A DNA stretch of 64,000 nt from positions 141,145 to 205,144 of the forward strand of contig FOEK01000006.1 in assembly GCA_900110635.1 (NCBI GenBank). The letters run 5' to 3'. This DNA comes from Lachnospiraceae bacterium NE2001. Lineage in GTDB: Bacteria > Bacillota > Clostridia > Lachnospirales > Lachnospiraceae. Each line of letters starts with the position of its first letter. Positions within the stretch are counted from its first letter, which is position 1. Below the pieces are notes generated by a model, which made no database searches, was not told where the DNA came from, and saw only the letters and a program-made list of their open reading frames with translations. Positions 17,316-26,668 of this stretch are shown here, in pieces. The position numbers and the translations under genes were made by a program.

Positions 17316-19730
17316 TTATTCCTCACGGATGTTCCAGATATTTATTGTTTTGATTCGACGGAGACAGAGACGGAACATTACGATTACTACGCCGAAGATA
17401 ATTCCTGGTATTAACAAAAGTTTATCCAGCATATTGGGCACAAATCTGAAGCCTGTGATGCTAAATGTCTCGAATACCTTTTCTGCAAAGAGATTACCTG
17501 CCGTCACCTCAACAATGTTCGCCAAAATATATGCAATGATAAGAATAATTCCCATTCGGATCATATGCCACTTTCTTATATCCTTCAGTGAAAACCCTAC
17601 ACATTTCAGCATTGCCACCTGCGGAGTTTCAAACTCCAGATCTACAGTCGTATAAAGAAGTGTATTGAGAGATAGGATAAACGCCACCATTATTCCGAGT
17701 ACTATCTTAAGCGCCTGTATAGGTCTCAGGATATATGCGAAATTACTTTCACGAACCTCTTTATACGTTCTAATATGCTCGTCACCAAAGTATTCCTTAA
17801 GTTTTTTTATATATTCCTTATGTTCTCTCTTCGGAGCATCTATCCAGGTATCAGTAACAAAGTAATTATCCTCCACCGCACCTGTGTATTCTTCTCCCAG
17901 GATAACTGTAGGGTTCCCTTCCTCCATAATGTCATAAAAACCAGTTATTATAAAATCTTTAGTTACTTCATGATAACCGATATGATCATCATCATATTCG
18001 TTAAACTTAAGAGTCATTTTGTCGCCAATCTTCATTCCCTCTTTCTTTGCGGTAAAGTAACTCATGATCAGCTCATTTTCACGGATTGGAAGCTTGCCGC
18101 CTTTTCGTAGAGGGTATCTCTCGTTATTTGTATCACCGAAAAGAATCCTGATTGATAGATCATCACGTCCTTCTCTAAGCGCCTCGCCATTTGTGCTGCA
18201 CACATATCTATATTTTACAGGAACTCCGATATCATTTGACTCCTTAACAATAATATCCATGGCACCTATATAATTGCCGCCCTTCTGATAGTAATAATTA
18301 GCCATATCACCATATACTCTATAGGTAAAATCCATCCTGACCTGAAGGAAGTTCTTTATATATTCGTGGCTAAAAAGTGTGCTTTGAAGATCAAATACCA
18401 CCATTATTACCACCATGGCCATCATATAGGTGATGATCAAAAACACATACTTTCCAAAGCTATTCACTATATTTCCAACCGCAAGGAAGGAGGGGACCTT
18501 CAGCTTCTTTGAGTCATATAGATTCATCAGACTAAGCCTGCCAAATCGTTCTCCTTCACCACTTCCGTGAATAGTTTCAATAACCGAAATCCTACTGATA
18601 CGTCTCATCATTATCACAGAGAATATAAGTATGACTGCAACTATCATAACTGAAACAAGAACGGCTATTGTATATACCCTGGTGTGACTGGTCTGGATCA
18701 TATTCTTACAGAACTGTCTGATTACGATTCGTGAGATAGCAGAACCAGCTGTAATTCCAGCTATTCCACCTATGATTGAAAATGTGAGATAGGTTGCTGC
18801 AAACATCCAGCGATACCTCATAGAGTCTACGCCGATGGCACGCATCATTCCCAGTTCTTTTTCCTCCTGCTTTATGGCAGCTATCATCATAAATCGTACA
18901 GTTATCAGCATTATGAAAATGATCACAACACTTAGTACAACCAGAAAGTAAGATATAGCAACCACTATGGTATAATTCATGTCAATTTCCGGAGTATATT
19001 CCCAGGTAGAAAGCCCCATAACCAGATCAGCATCTGTAAGCTCTTTCTCCAGCTTTCCAGAATATGTAATACTCTTCGCATCCAGCAAAAGCTTATAAAG
19101 TCTAAATGGCATTTCACCCTTAAGCTTTTCAAAATCAGCATCTGAAATAACCAGTTCTTCGCAATTAGCAATGCTTGGATTCTTATAGATTTCTGAAACT
19201 GTAAATTCATATATATCACCAAGCTGTGTAGAAACTCTTATCTTGTCTCCCCTCTTCACTCCAGCAAGATCTGCTATATCCAGAGTTATAGCCACCTCTC
19301 CAGTATTTACTGAAAAAGGTTCGTCTTTATCATTAAAAAGAAGATTATAATTCTTGGACTGAGTAGTAAGATGAAATATATCGTGTTCCGGAAAACTATC
19401 ATCTGAAGTATATATTCCATTTATGCACACCTCAGAATCTGAAAGCTGAACATATTCCTTAATCTCTCCCCCGCGGAGCATATCATTGAAATCTATCCAT
19501 TCTTTCAGTTTATCGCCCTTTTCTTCAAAGTCTCCCATTCCAACAATACAGTTCATTGTAATATTGGCAACATTGGTTACCTTATCCGTAGTCTTCCTTC
19601 CTGTCAGCTCCATATACATAAGATTTGTCGCCACGACCGTAATAACAGTTGAACAGACGATGAAGATAAAAAGTATGATATTCAGACCCTTATGTGCTTT
19701 CAGGTCATTTTTCAACATAGTAAAAAACAT
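17316..19730 (-). CDS. FtsX-type ABC permease, module B
   Basis: Permease of 804 residues with two FtsX domains. A membrane helix near residues 15-37 is followed by a large extracytoplasmic domain. A membrane block follows around residues 250-375, with the coupling motif EEKELGMMRAIG. A second extracytoplasmic domain and a final membrane block with TPQVAMLKCVGFSLKDIR complete it. This layout suits lipoprotein, peptide or envelope-stress transport with the downstream ATPase. The ATG directly follows a 12-bp inverted repeat whose 3-prime arm contains the GAGG ribosome site, so translation may be controlled. It is related in design to the module A permease. Confidence 0.9.
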   Translation of the reverse strand: MFFTMLKNDLKAHKGLNIILFIFIVCSTVITVVATNLMYMELTGRKTTDKVTNVANITMNCIVGMGDFEEKGDKLKEWIDFNDMLRGGEIKEYVQLSDSEVCINGIYTSDDSFPEHDIFHLTTQSKNYNLLFNDKDEPFSVNTGEVAITLDIADLAGVKRGDKIRVSTQLGDIYEFTVSEIYKNPSIANCEELVISDADFEKLKGEMPFRLYKLLLDAKSITYSGKLEKELTDADLVMGLSTWEYTPEIDMNYTIVVAISYFLVVLSVVIIFIMLITVRFMMIAAIKQEEKELGMMRAIGVDSMRYRWMFAATYLTFSIIGGIAGITAGSAISRIVIRQFCKNMIQTSHTRVYTIAVLVSVMIVAVILIFSVIMMRRISRISVIETIHGSGEGERFGRLSLMNLYDSKKLKVPSFLAVGNIVNSFGKYVFLIITYMMAMVVIMVVFDLQSTLFSHEYIKNFLQVRMDFTYRVYGDMANYYYQKGGNYIGAMDIIVKESNDIGVPVKYRYVCSTNGEALREGRDDLSIRILFGDTNNERYPLRKGGKLPIRENELIMSYFTAKKEGMKIGDKMTLKFNEYDDDHIGYHEVTKDFIITGFYDIMEEGNPTVILGEEYTGAVEDNYFVTDTWIDAPKREHKEYIKKLKEYFGDEHIRTYKEVRESNFAYILRPIQALKIVLGIMVAFILSLNTLLYTTVDLEFETPQVAMLKCVGFSLKDIRKWHMIRMGIILIIAYILANIVEVTAGNLFAEKVFETFSITGFRFVPNMLDKLLLIPGIIFGVVIVMFRLCLRRIKTINIWNIREE

Positions 19731-19767
19731 GCTACAACCTCGGCTTTAATTATGACGAGATTGTAGC
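19731..19767 (-). promoter_or_regulatory. inverted repeat covering the ribosome site of the module B permease
   Basis: On the minus strand GCTACAATCTCG and CGAGGTTGTAGC form a 12-bp stem (one G-U pair, 13-base loop) ending exactly before the ATG. The GAGG ribosome site is inside the stem. It could hide the ribosome site in RNA, or be a DNA operator, since TAATTA-like sequence lies in the loop. Confidence 0.6.
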
Positions 19768-19805
19768 ACGTTCACTTTTTCAAATCTTTAAGAAACTCTT
19801 AAAAT

Positions 19806-19832
19806 GTGCAGTGGGGTCTGTCCCCGCTGCAC
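19806..19832. repeat. palindrome with GGGGTCTGTCCCC core, copy 2
   Basis: 11-bp stem with the same GGGGTCTGTCCCC core and GTGCA / TGCAC ends as the copy at 16518-16550, with one wobble or mismatch. It lies one base beyond the stop codon of the module A permease gene. On the minus strand only ATTTTAAG follows, a weak U tract. Confidence 0.8.
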
Positions 19833-19833
19833 C

Positions 19834-22200
19834 TTATTCCTGAATAAGGCGGTAAGCAGAAACCTTTTTCATACGGCCGGACATGATATAGCTGAATACG
19901 AATACGAGTATTGATACCACCAGTATAGAGAATACGATAAGAACCGGTTGCATGATCAGGTCGGACTCACGCACACCAAAGCTGGTAAAGATAAGGGCAA
20001 ACAGTGGATTGATAAGGAGATGCCCCATAACCGCTCCTGTGAGAGATGCAATAAGGCAGGTTGGAAGCAGTGATATAGCAAGCTGAAGTCTCAGCTGACT
20101 GCTGGTAAACCCGACCGCTTTCTTTATGCCAAACTCCTTTTCCCTCTTTACGAAGATTGACTTGAGCAGGAGTCTTATAACCACCATTACTACCACTATA
20201 TTGAGCAGGGCAATAACCATCACTACGATGCTTACTGTATAAACAGGAACGTTGTCCTTGCTTCTTGTATCCTTGAAATGATTCTCTGTCTTTGTACATT
20301 TTGAGCCAAGCTTTGCCTCCACCTTCTCATTAAATTCATCAACCTTCTCCACATCTGGATCTTCTATTCTAACTCTGAGGTAAGAGAAGTTTGGATCCAG
20401 TCCAAGTCTCTTTAATCCACCACTTGTTATATATATTCTTTCTCCCAGACCGTATACGGCCTGCTGTAGACCAACAACCAGGAATCTTTCTGACTTATCG
20501 CCAATCTTAACTTCTACCTCGTCGCCAACTCCGACTCCAGCTTTCTCAGCGGTAATACTTCCAAGGACAGCCTCGTTATCCTCCTTTACCATTTCACCCT
20601 CATATACTCCACAATATACAAACTGTGGCTTATCCGAATAAATCAGGGTAGATTCATTATCATTCACGTACGCTGGAATATCAGTTCCACCAAGACCATA
20701 AACCTCAGTTACGCCATCGATTTCGCTTATCTCGTCCATCACGTCATACACTTCATCTTCTGACATTTCAGCAAGATCAACATAGGAATCTGGCGAATCC
20801 CCCTGAAGAAGACGCTGGAAGTTGTTCATATCGATCTTCGTATTATAGAAAAGTACTCCGGAAAAAATAGTGAGAAATGCAACCGCGAGTATGATTCCAA
20901 ATATGATAACATTTTGCCCCATGCTCTGAAGCGAACTCTTTAACGCAAGCAGAACGTTAAGGCTGCCCTTTGCATCTCCCAGTGGCAAATAATTCTTTTT
21001 AAATGAGTTGGACGCCAGTCCAAATCTTAGAGCTGTTGCTGGGTGCAGATTACGTATCTTTCTAGTAGACATATAAACTACGATCATAATAACTACAATG
21101 AAGCCCAGGAGGATTCCCAAAGTATAATCCGGGTAAAATCTCTTCTCCCAGATAAGTCCTGATATCTGTCTTAAAACATATTCATCTATGTATGGAAATG
21201 CTATATAAGAAAGACCTATTCCGATAACAGCTCCGATAGTTCCCATAATCAGAAACTCCGCACATAGAGCCATTCGTACCTGTGCCACCGTATGACCAAC
21301 TGCCCGAAGCGCGCCGATATTCACGATGTCTCGATCAATATTGTTGTTGATAGTGAAGATGATCATTATAAAACAGATTGCCATAATGATAACTGAGAAA
21401 GACTCCATAAATGCAGCCATAATATTGACTACACTGATATAGCCTGTTTTTACAAGTGTGGTTGTATAACCAGAAGACTCAATGCCTGCTTCATTTAACG
21501 CATCATTAACTATCTTAAGACCGTCATCCCTCGAAACTCCGTTCTTAAGATTATCGGTTACAAATAGCCTGCTAGAATAATCCTGTCCTGAAAATGTAAG
21601 TTCATCAGACTTTTCCTTTATTGTCTTATAGGTTTCATCATCCAGGATCCAGGACTCTCCAGTATATGGATTACCCACCAGATAATCCTCATATAATCCA
21701 GCCACCTTAAGATCATAGTTACCAAGATTCTCTGAGTTTATATGAATAGTATCACCAATTGATATACCGTTATAATACGCAGTATATAGATTAAGATATA
21801 CATAATCACTGGTTATACTTTCATCTTTTTTGATAAAGTTATCCTCATCAAGAGTGGTATAGGAATCCCCGTCCATGATAACCGTATATTCCATCTTCTT
21901 CTCTTTTTCTGAATCATTTATGGTATATACAAAATCCGATGGCATTATGATCTTCTGAATGGTATAATCCTCAACCTCAGCTATATCATCCATGGTTTCT
22001 TTAACCTCATCTTCATCAGCAACAAGTATAAAGACCCCATCTCCAAGGTGCTGTGTCACTATCTTTTCATCATATCTCTTCTCGTAGCCCTTAAGGAAAA
22101 GACCAGTCTGGAGGACGAAGGCTGACAGTATTATGATCATAAGAAATGCTGTAAGAATACCTCGGTCTTTATGTATATTTGACTTAATTAATCTACTCAT
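19834..22200 (-). CDS. FtsX-type ABC permease, module A
   Basis: About 788 residues with two FtsX domains: an N-terminal helix (ILTAFLMIIILSAFVLQTG), a large extracytoplasmic domain, a membrane block with RDIVNIGALRAVGHT, a second extracytoplasmic domain rich in Asp/Glu, and a final block with KREKEFGIKKAVGFTSSQL. The start is the ATG of MSRLIKSN with AGAGGA seven bases upstream, inside the end of the ATPase gene; the earlier TTG overlaps that gene further. It forms a transporter with the ATPase just upstream. Its stop is followed by palindrome copy 2. Confidence 0.9.
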   Translation of the reverse strand: MSRLIKSNIHKDRGILTAFLMIIILSAFVLQTGLFLKGYEKRYDEKIVTQHLGDGVFILVADEDEVKETMDDIAEVEDYTIQKIIMPSDFVYTINDSEKEKKMEYTVIMDGDSYTTLDEDNFIKKDESITSDYVYLNLYTAYYNGISIGDTIHINSENLGNYDLKVAGLYEDYLVGNPYTGESWILDDETYKTIKEKSDELTFSGQDYSSRLFVTDNLKNGVSRDDGLKIVNDALNEAGIESSGYTTTLVKTGYISVVNIMAAFMESFSVIIMAICFIMIIFTINNNIDRDIVNIGALRAVGHTVAQVRMALCAEFLIMGTIGAVIGIGLSYIAFPYIDEYVLRQISGLIWEKRFYPDYTLGILLGFIVVIMIVVYMSTRKIRNLHPATALRFGLASNSFKKNYLPLGDAKGSLNVLLALKSSLQSMGQNVIIFGIILAVAFLTIFSGVLFYNTKIDMNNFQRLLQGDSPDSYVDLAEMSEDEVYDVMDEISEIDGVTEVYGLGGTDIPAYVNDNESTLIYSDKPQFVYCGVYEGEMVKEDNEAVLGSITAEKAGVGVGDEVEVKIGDKSERFLVVGLQQAVYGLGERIYITSGGLKRLGLDPNFSYLRVRIEDPDVEKVDEFNEKVEAKLGSKCTKTENHFKDTRSKDNVPVYTVSIVVMVIALLNIVVVMVVIRLLLKSIFVKREKEFGIKKAVGFTSSQLRLQLAISLLPTCLIASLTGAVMGHLLINPLFALIFTSFGVRESDLIMQPVLIVFSILVVSILVFVFSYIMSGRMKKVSAYRLIQE

Positions 22201-22211
22201 TTGATTTTCCT

Positions 22212-22970
22212 CTACCAACCCATTTCTTCCAGGAATCGTCTGATCTTCTCGTGACGTTCCTTATCTCCGCTTACATACTTACCCAGCTTTAACTCACCCA
22301 TAATTCCACCGTCCTGGAGATAAATGATTCTATTAGCACGTCTTGCAGACTTGATATCATGGGTAACCATCAGCACTGTCTGACCGCTCTCGTTGATATC
22401 TGTCAGCACATCCAGAACTGCCTTTACGCCTGCAGAGTTAAGTGCTCCAGTTGGCTCGTCAGCAAAGACAACATCAGGATCATTTATCAGTGCTCTTACA
22501 AAGGCTCCTCGTTGAGCCTCACCACCCGAAAGCTGGGAAGGAAACTTCTTTGCCAGATCCTCACTTATCCCAACTCTTTCGAAAAGCCCCAGCGCCTTCT
22601 TCTTTAGGTCTCTAGGCTTCTGACCAACCAGCATACCAGTTGAGATAGCATTATCCATAACACTCATGCTATCTACAAGATGTATCTGCTGGAAGATAAA
22701 ACCGCAATGCTTTCTTCTAAAAACTGCCAGCTTGTCGTCATTCATTTTGGTAATCTCCTGGCCCGCATATTCGATGGAACCAAGAGTTGGCTTATCCATT
22801 CCAGACAGTGCATATAGAAGCGTAGACTTGCCCGCTCCTGAAGAACCCATGATTACCGTGAAGTCGCCCTTATAGATTTCCATATCCAGATTCTTTATTA
22901 TATGCTGCTGCTTACCGCCTACCGAAAAACTCTTCGACAACTTATCAGTCTTTATTACCACTTCACTCAT
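22212..22970 (-). CDS. ABC transporter ATPase (MacB/LolD-like), module A
   Basis: 252 residues: Walker A GSSGAGKST, Q-loop FIFQQI, signature LSGGEAQRG, Walker B VVFADEPTGAL, H-loop MVTHD. It drives the FtsX permease encoded immediately downstream, whose ribosome site lies in this gene's last codons. An AAAGGAG site supports the start. It is preceded by 15 bp and a DUF3592 gene, suggesting a three-gene unit. Confidence 0.94.
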   Translation of the reverse strand: MSEVVIKTDKLSKSFSVGGKQQHIIKNLDMEIYKGDFTVIMGSSGAGKSTLLYALSGMDKPTLGSIEYAGQEITKMNDDKLAVFRRKHCGFIFQQIHLVDSMSVMDNAISTGMLVGQKPRDLKKKALGLFERVGISEDLAKKFPSQLSGGEAQRGAFVRALINDPDVVFADEPTGALNSAGVKAVLDVLTDINESGQTVLMVTHDIKSARRANRIIYLQDGGIMGELKLGKYVSGDKERHEKIRRFLEEMGW

Positions 22971-22985
22971 TTATCTTCTCTCCTT

Positions 22986-23453
22986 TTATATACGGGACTC
23001 TTCTTCTGTGTTCGCTGGTTTAGCATTTTTACTGTTCAGCTTTTTATAAATAATCATCTGAATCACTGTGATAATAATCCAAAAGCTTGTGGCTTCAACT
23101 CCTGATACTATCTGTTTTACAAGATATACCTTCTCAGGCTTTTGGGGATTATAAGCAACCTTTATTTCATCGCCCTCATTCACATGCTTCTTTCCGCTCA
23201 GCTTAACAGTCTTGTCGTACTCCTTATCATTTACATAGTACCTAAAGCTTATCTTTGTGATATTACTGCTGGTGCTTCCGCCCTTAGTTTTCTTGTACCT
23301 AATCTTCTTTTGCTGCACCTCAGTGACTACCGCCTTGGTCTGCACCCCAGTGCTATACCGAACCGCCGTATACACCGTAGCCAGCAGATTTCCAGCCGCA
23401 ATTAAGATAAAAACCAGAAAATATGTCTTTATGCTAATTTCCTTTTTTTCCAT
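22986..23453 (-). CDS. DUF3592 membrane protein
   Basis: 155 residues with one membrane helix near the N-terminus (TYFLVFILIAAGNLLATVY), an extracytoplasmic beta domain (KISFRYYVNDKEYDKTVK, then EGDEIKVAYNPQKPEKVYL) and a second helix near the C-terminus. The GDEI.V.YNP..P block is typical of DUF3592 proteins, whose function is unknown. The ATG of MEKKEIS has GGAGG six bases upstream, directly fused to a terminator U tract. It is the first gene of the module A transporter unit and may be an accessory subunit. Confidence 0.82.
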   Translation of the reverse strand: MEKKEISIKTYFLVFILIAAGNLLATVYTAVRYSTGVQTKAVVTEVQQKKIRYKKTKGGSTSSNITKISFRYYVNDKEYDKTVKLSGKKHVNEGDEIKVAYNPQKPEKVYLVKQIVSGVEATSFWIIITVIQMIIYKKLNSKNAKPANTEEESRI

Positions 23454-23466
23454 ATCAATCCTCCAT

Positions 23467-23498
23467 AAAAAATGGACCATACACCTCTGTATGATCCA
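23467..23498 (-). terminator. terminator after the kinase gene, fused to next ribosome site
   Basis: 11-bp stem TGGATCATACA / TGTATGGTCCA (one G-U, loop of 4), followed on the minus strand by six T, then AT, then the GGAGG of the DUF3592 gene. It ends the upstream response-regulator/kinase transcript or attenuates readthrough into module A. Confidence 0.8.
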
Positions 23499-23557
23499 AG
23501 TATATCCGACAAGACATTTTAATTCTTTGTCTATTCTTTAATTATATTTTAAACTTT

Positions 23558-24904
23558 TTACATCTGAATGCGAAGCGAAACTGTGAGACCTTCGCCATTG
23601 TTGCGGCAGGCCAGACTTCCGCCCATTTTATTCATCAGGTAGTTGGAGATATAAAGACCGAGACCGGAGCCATCCTTCCCCTCCGCATTGGAGCCTCGCT
23701 TAAACTTCTGGGTTATCAGTTCAAGCTCGCTTTCAGGAACACCGCCGCCCTTATCGCTGAACTCAACCACCAGGAACTTTCGACTATTCTTTGCAATATT
23801 TCCCATTTCATCTTGCGAATTATCATTTCTTTCCAAAGCCATCACGTTATCATTTTCAATATGGCTGATAGCCTTTATATCCGTTCCGGCGTACTTATAG
23901 GAATTTGAAATGATATTGGTCACAATCTGGTTCAGTCGAAGCCTGTCCCCTACTATGAAGACCTCCTTTATATCTATCTCGGTTACACGATTCAAATAGT
24001 CTGCTTCATTTATCATCTGAACCAGATCAACAGAAGAAAGATCTTCAACATTTACCTCAAGCTGCTCCAGCTCCTCTAAAGTAGCGTGGAACAGGTTTGA
24101 TATCAGGTTATCAATCTGGTCAGCCTTTCCATTTATCGAAGCTATAACCTTGCGCTGGTCATCATCCGTAGCAGTAAGACTCATTACGTCAGCCATAGCT
24201 TTAATGGATGCAACAGGAGTTTTGATATCGTGGGAAAGTTCAGCCACCAGTTCCTTACGACTTCTTACAGCCGCCTCCTCGCGTTCTCTGGAAGACTTCA
24301 GTTCCTCCCTCATAATATCAAAGGCTTCGGTAAACTCACCAAATACATGTCCCTTATCCATCTCAAGCGGTGAATCAAGATCACCTGACGCTATCCTGGT
24401 TGCAAACTTCTTTAATCTGGCAAAGGGACTGATGACTCTCCTCTCAATATAAAACGAATAGATAACCAGCATAGCAAGTATAACTGCAAACATCATTGCT
24501 GCAAGAAGGGCATAATGCTTGTTTCTAGCCTGCTGCTGTTCTCCAGAAGGATTATGAATTATCAGTTTACCAACTATCTCTCCGTCCACTTCCACATCTC
24601 GGATGATGTCATAGTGAGTCGTTGCCGCAGATACAGTCGTAGATATGTCATCCCGCGTAAACTCAAGAACCTTTGAATCACTATCAATAACTGAATAATC
24701 CAGGCTATCTACCGTTTCAGTAAGCTCAGCATCTTTAGCACTTACGCGGTCCCAATCCTCTTCTATGCTGATAAGAAGGCGATTTATCTCAGTGGTCTTT
24801 GCCTGATTTACGCCTGCACCATCACCACGCGCTATCCTGATACATATAACAGTGCCAAGAAGAATAAATATTAAAATGTATATGATTAGATATCTTAGTT
24901 TCAT
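23558..24904 (-). CDS. sensor histidine kinase
   Basis: 448 residues: membrane helix 1 (3-23), a short extracytoplasmic domain to about 125, helix 2 (YALLAAMMFAVILAMLVIYSF), a HAMP domain, HisKA with AELSHDIKTPVASIK and HATPase with EFSDKGGGVP and GSGLGLYIS. It is partnered with the OmpR-type regulator 31 bp upstream. Downstream lies a terminator and then the module A transporter, the most likely target. The ribosome site is weak. Confidence 0.9.
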   Translation of the reverse strand: MKLRYLIIYILIFILLGTVICIRIARGDGAGVNQAKTTEINRLLISIEEDWDRVSAKDAELTETVDSLDYSVIDSDSKVLEFTRDDISTTVSAATTHYDIIRDVEVDGEIVGKLIIHNPSGEQQQARNKHYALLAAMMFAVILAMLVIYSFYIERRVISPFARLKKFATRIASGDLDSPLEMDKGHVFGEFTEAFDIMREELKSSREREEAAVRSRKELVAELSHDIKTPVASIKAMADVMSLTATDDDQRKVIASINGKADQIDNLISNLFHATLEELEQLEVNVEDLSSVDLVQMINEADYLNRVTEIDIKEVFIVGDRLRLNQIVTNIISNSYKYAGTDIKAISHIENDNVMALERNDNSQDEMGNIAKNSRKFLVVEFSDKGGGVPESELELITQKFKRGSNAEGKDGSGLGLYISNYLMNKMGGSLACRNNGEGLTVSLRIQM

Positions 24905-24935
24905 GTATTCTCATTTACTATATTTCTTATGTATG

Positions 24936-25670
24936 CTACTTCTTGAAAATAAAGCCTACTCCCCATACAGTCTTTATATGCTGAGGGTTTCCTGGATCTT
25001 CCTCCAGCTTTTCTCTTAGGTGACGGATGTGAACATTCAGAGTTACATCACCAACAAACTGAGTGTCCCATATCTTTTCAAAGAACTCGTCCTTTGAAAT
25101 TACTCTGTCAGGATTATTCAGCATATACACAAGAAGCTTATACTCCATAGCCTTAAGGGGCAGTTCCTCACCATCCCTTTCTATGGATGCTGACTGGAGA
25201 TTCACTACTACATTTCCAACCTTCACCTTGCCCTTCGACGCAGACTCATTTGTTCCTGATTCATTGTCACCATTCTCTATAGCATTTCCTTTACCTGCCT
25301 GGCTGTCCTCGTAACGCTTAAGCTCTGCCTTCACCTTTGCAAGTAGCACGCCAAGAGAATAAGGCTTACATATATAATCGTCACCACCAATTGAAAGAGC
25401 TAAAAGCATATCATCCTCAGCAGATCTGGCACTGATAAAAAATATCGGGATATTCATAGTACGCCTAATGGTCTGGCATAGTTCAAAGCCTGAATCCTCT
25501 CCCAGATTTATATCCAGAAGAACCAATGAACAGGTATTCTCTTCAAAGAACTCCAGGGCTGACTTTGCATCCAAAACATATGTTGCACTGACCCCCGACA
25601 TATTGAAGTATTTCGCAGTATATTCTGATAACTCTTCCTCGTCATCAACAACTAAAACCTTGTAATCCAT
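24936..25670 (-). CDS. OmpR/PhoB family response regulator
   Basis: 244 residues. The receiver has VVDDEEE, phospho-acceptor Asp in LLDINLGEDSG and KPY. A Ser/Asn/Glu-rich linker about 20 residues long, unlike its paralogues, precedes a winged helix (NVHIRHLREKLEEDP, TVWGVGFIF). The start is the ATG of MDYKVLVV with GGGGG five bases upstream; the longer frame would place this site within the gene. The ribosome site is fused to the U tract of the upstream terminator, leaving almost no room for a promoter between them. Confidence 0.92.
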   Translation of the reverse strand: MDYKVLVVDDEEELSEYTAKYFNMSGVSATYVLDAKSALEFFEENTCSLVLLDINLGEDSGFELCQTIRRTMNIPIFFISARSAEDDMLLALSIGGDDYICKPYSLGVLLAKVKAELKRYEDSQAGKGNAIENGDNESGTNESASKGKVKVGNVVVNLQSASIERDGEELPLKAMEYKLLVYMLNNPDRVISKDEFFEKIWDTQFVGDVTLNVHIRHLREKLEEDPGNPQHIKTVWGVGFIFKK

Positions 25671-25681
25671 ATAACCCCCAT

Positions 25682-25728
25682 AAAAAAAATGTGACAAAAG
25701 CTATCCTAGTCATCTTTTGTCACATTTT
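25682..25728 (-). terminator. terminator after the Rpn-type gene, fused to next ribosome site
   Basis: 15-bp perfect stem AAAATGTGACAAAAG / CTTTTGTCACATTTT with a 13-base loop, then eight T on the minus strand, then AT and GGGGG, the ribosome site of the response-regulator gene. 25729-25780 offers no convincing promoter for that gene, so attenuation or readthrough is possible. Confidence 0.85.
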
Positions 25729-25780
25729 ATCATATTACTTCCAAAAATCTAAGACTTTTCCTTTTTTGTCTAATTAAGCA

Positions 25781-26668
25781 TCATACTTTTGTAAGCATAA
25801 CATCCTTGGCAGCTTCGTAATCACTTAATTCATATCCAAGTATTTCACAAGCCTCAGAAGCAGTAAGATTTTTATTCTTCATAAGATTTTCAACACACTT
25901 GATAAGAGTGCGAGCCTCGCCTTGTGATATACCTTGTGATATGCCTTGTGATATACCTTGTTCTACAAAACCATTTACAATATCACACATAGTTACCACT
26001 CCTTTCTCTCGTGGAATCTTTAAACTGATAAATCTGTCATCTCCAGAAATTGCAGCTAAAAACTTTAAAACCTCATCAACATATTTCAAAGTTCTTTTTG
26101 AAGGGGTATAATTCCCATTTGTTCTTTTCTGAACAAAATAATCAGCCACCTCTCTAAAATCACTTTTAAAAAGTGCAACTTGCTCTGGCTTTAAAAAAGC
26201 AATCTCAAACAAGTTTATCTTATAGTCATTAAAATACGGTTTCAGCTTGTCAGAAATTATCATTTCTTCAGATAAAGACAACGGATTATTCCAATGCTTC
26301 ATACCAAAATACAAAACCAAAGTAATAACAGGATACAGCTCATAAGGACTATCTCCTAAAATTTGACTTCTGTAAGAAGCGCCATCATATCCAATGACTC
26401 TGTGAGGCATATAAGAGATTGATTTAATTTGGTTTTCCAATCCAATCAGTGATATTCTTACGCGGCCCTTTTGCCAATATTTTGCAACATCTCTATCTTC
26501 TTGATGTATTGAACCATCATCTGCTTTGTACTGGCTTGTTCTTCCTGTTTCCAATAATTGTTCAGGCAAAACAATCTGCTCTCCGTTAAACATCAATACA
26601 TTACAGATATCTGCAAATATATCAGCTTTTTCTTCGAGTCTTCCTTGGGTTATATCAATCTCTCCCAT
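25781..26668 (-). CDS. Rpn-type PD-(D/E)XK nuclease / putative transposase
   Basis: About 295 residues. The N-terminal region DITQGRLEEKADIFADI with VLMFNG, then RISLIGLENQIK (the E.Q half of a PD-(D/E)XK nuclease core) and YPVITLVLYFG, match the Rpn family of recombination-promoting nucleases common in Lachnospiraceae. Near the C-terminus a four-residue unit GISQ is repeated three times, encoded by 12-bp tandem DNA repeats. The start is the ATG of MGEIDITQ, with AAGGAG eight bases upstream; an earlier ATG precedes the site. It has its own promoter and terminator. Such genes move often, so horizontal transfer is plausible. Confidence 0.8.
   Translation of the reverse strand: MGEIDITQGRLEEKADIFADICNVLMFNGEQIVLPEQLLETGRTSQYKADDGSIHQEDRDVAKYWQKGRVRISLIGLENQIKSISYMPHRVIGYDGASYRSQILGDSPYELYPVITLVLYFGMKHWNNPLSLSEEMIISDKLKPYFNDYKINLFEIAFLKPEQVALFKSDFREVADYFVQKRTNGNYTPSKRTLKYVDEVLKFLAAISGDDRFISLKIPREKGVVTMCDIVNGFVEQGISQGISQGISQGEARTLIKCVENLMKNKNLTASEACEILGYELSDYEAAKDVMLTKV
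25921..25961. repeat. 12-bp in-frame tandem repeat
   Basis: Three units of CTTGTGATATRC plus a partial fourth, inside the Rpn-type gene and encoding the repeated GISQ. Copy number could vary by slippage without breaking the frame. Confidence 0.85.

Noticed and set aside
25682..25728. Operator of the response-regulator promoter, by analogy with 63766-63808
   Set aside because: No -35/-10 pair with proper spacing overlaps this repeat, and the eight-T tract fits a terminator.
25921..25961. CRISPR-like repeat array
   Set aside because: Units are 12 bp, contiguous, in frame and coding; there are no spacers.
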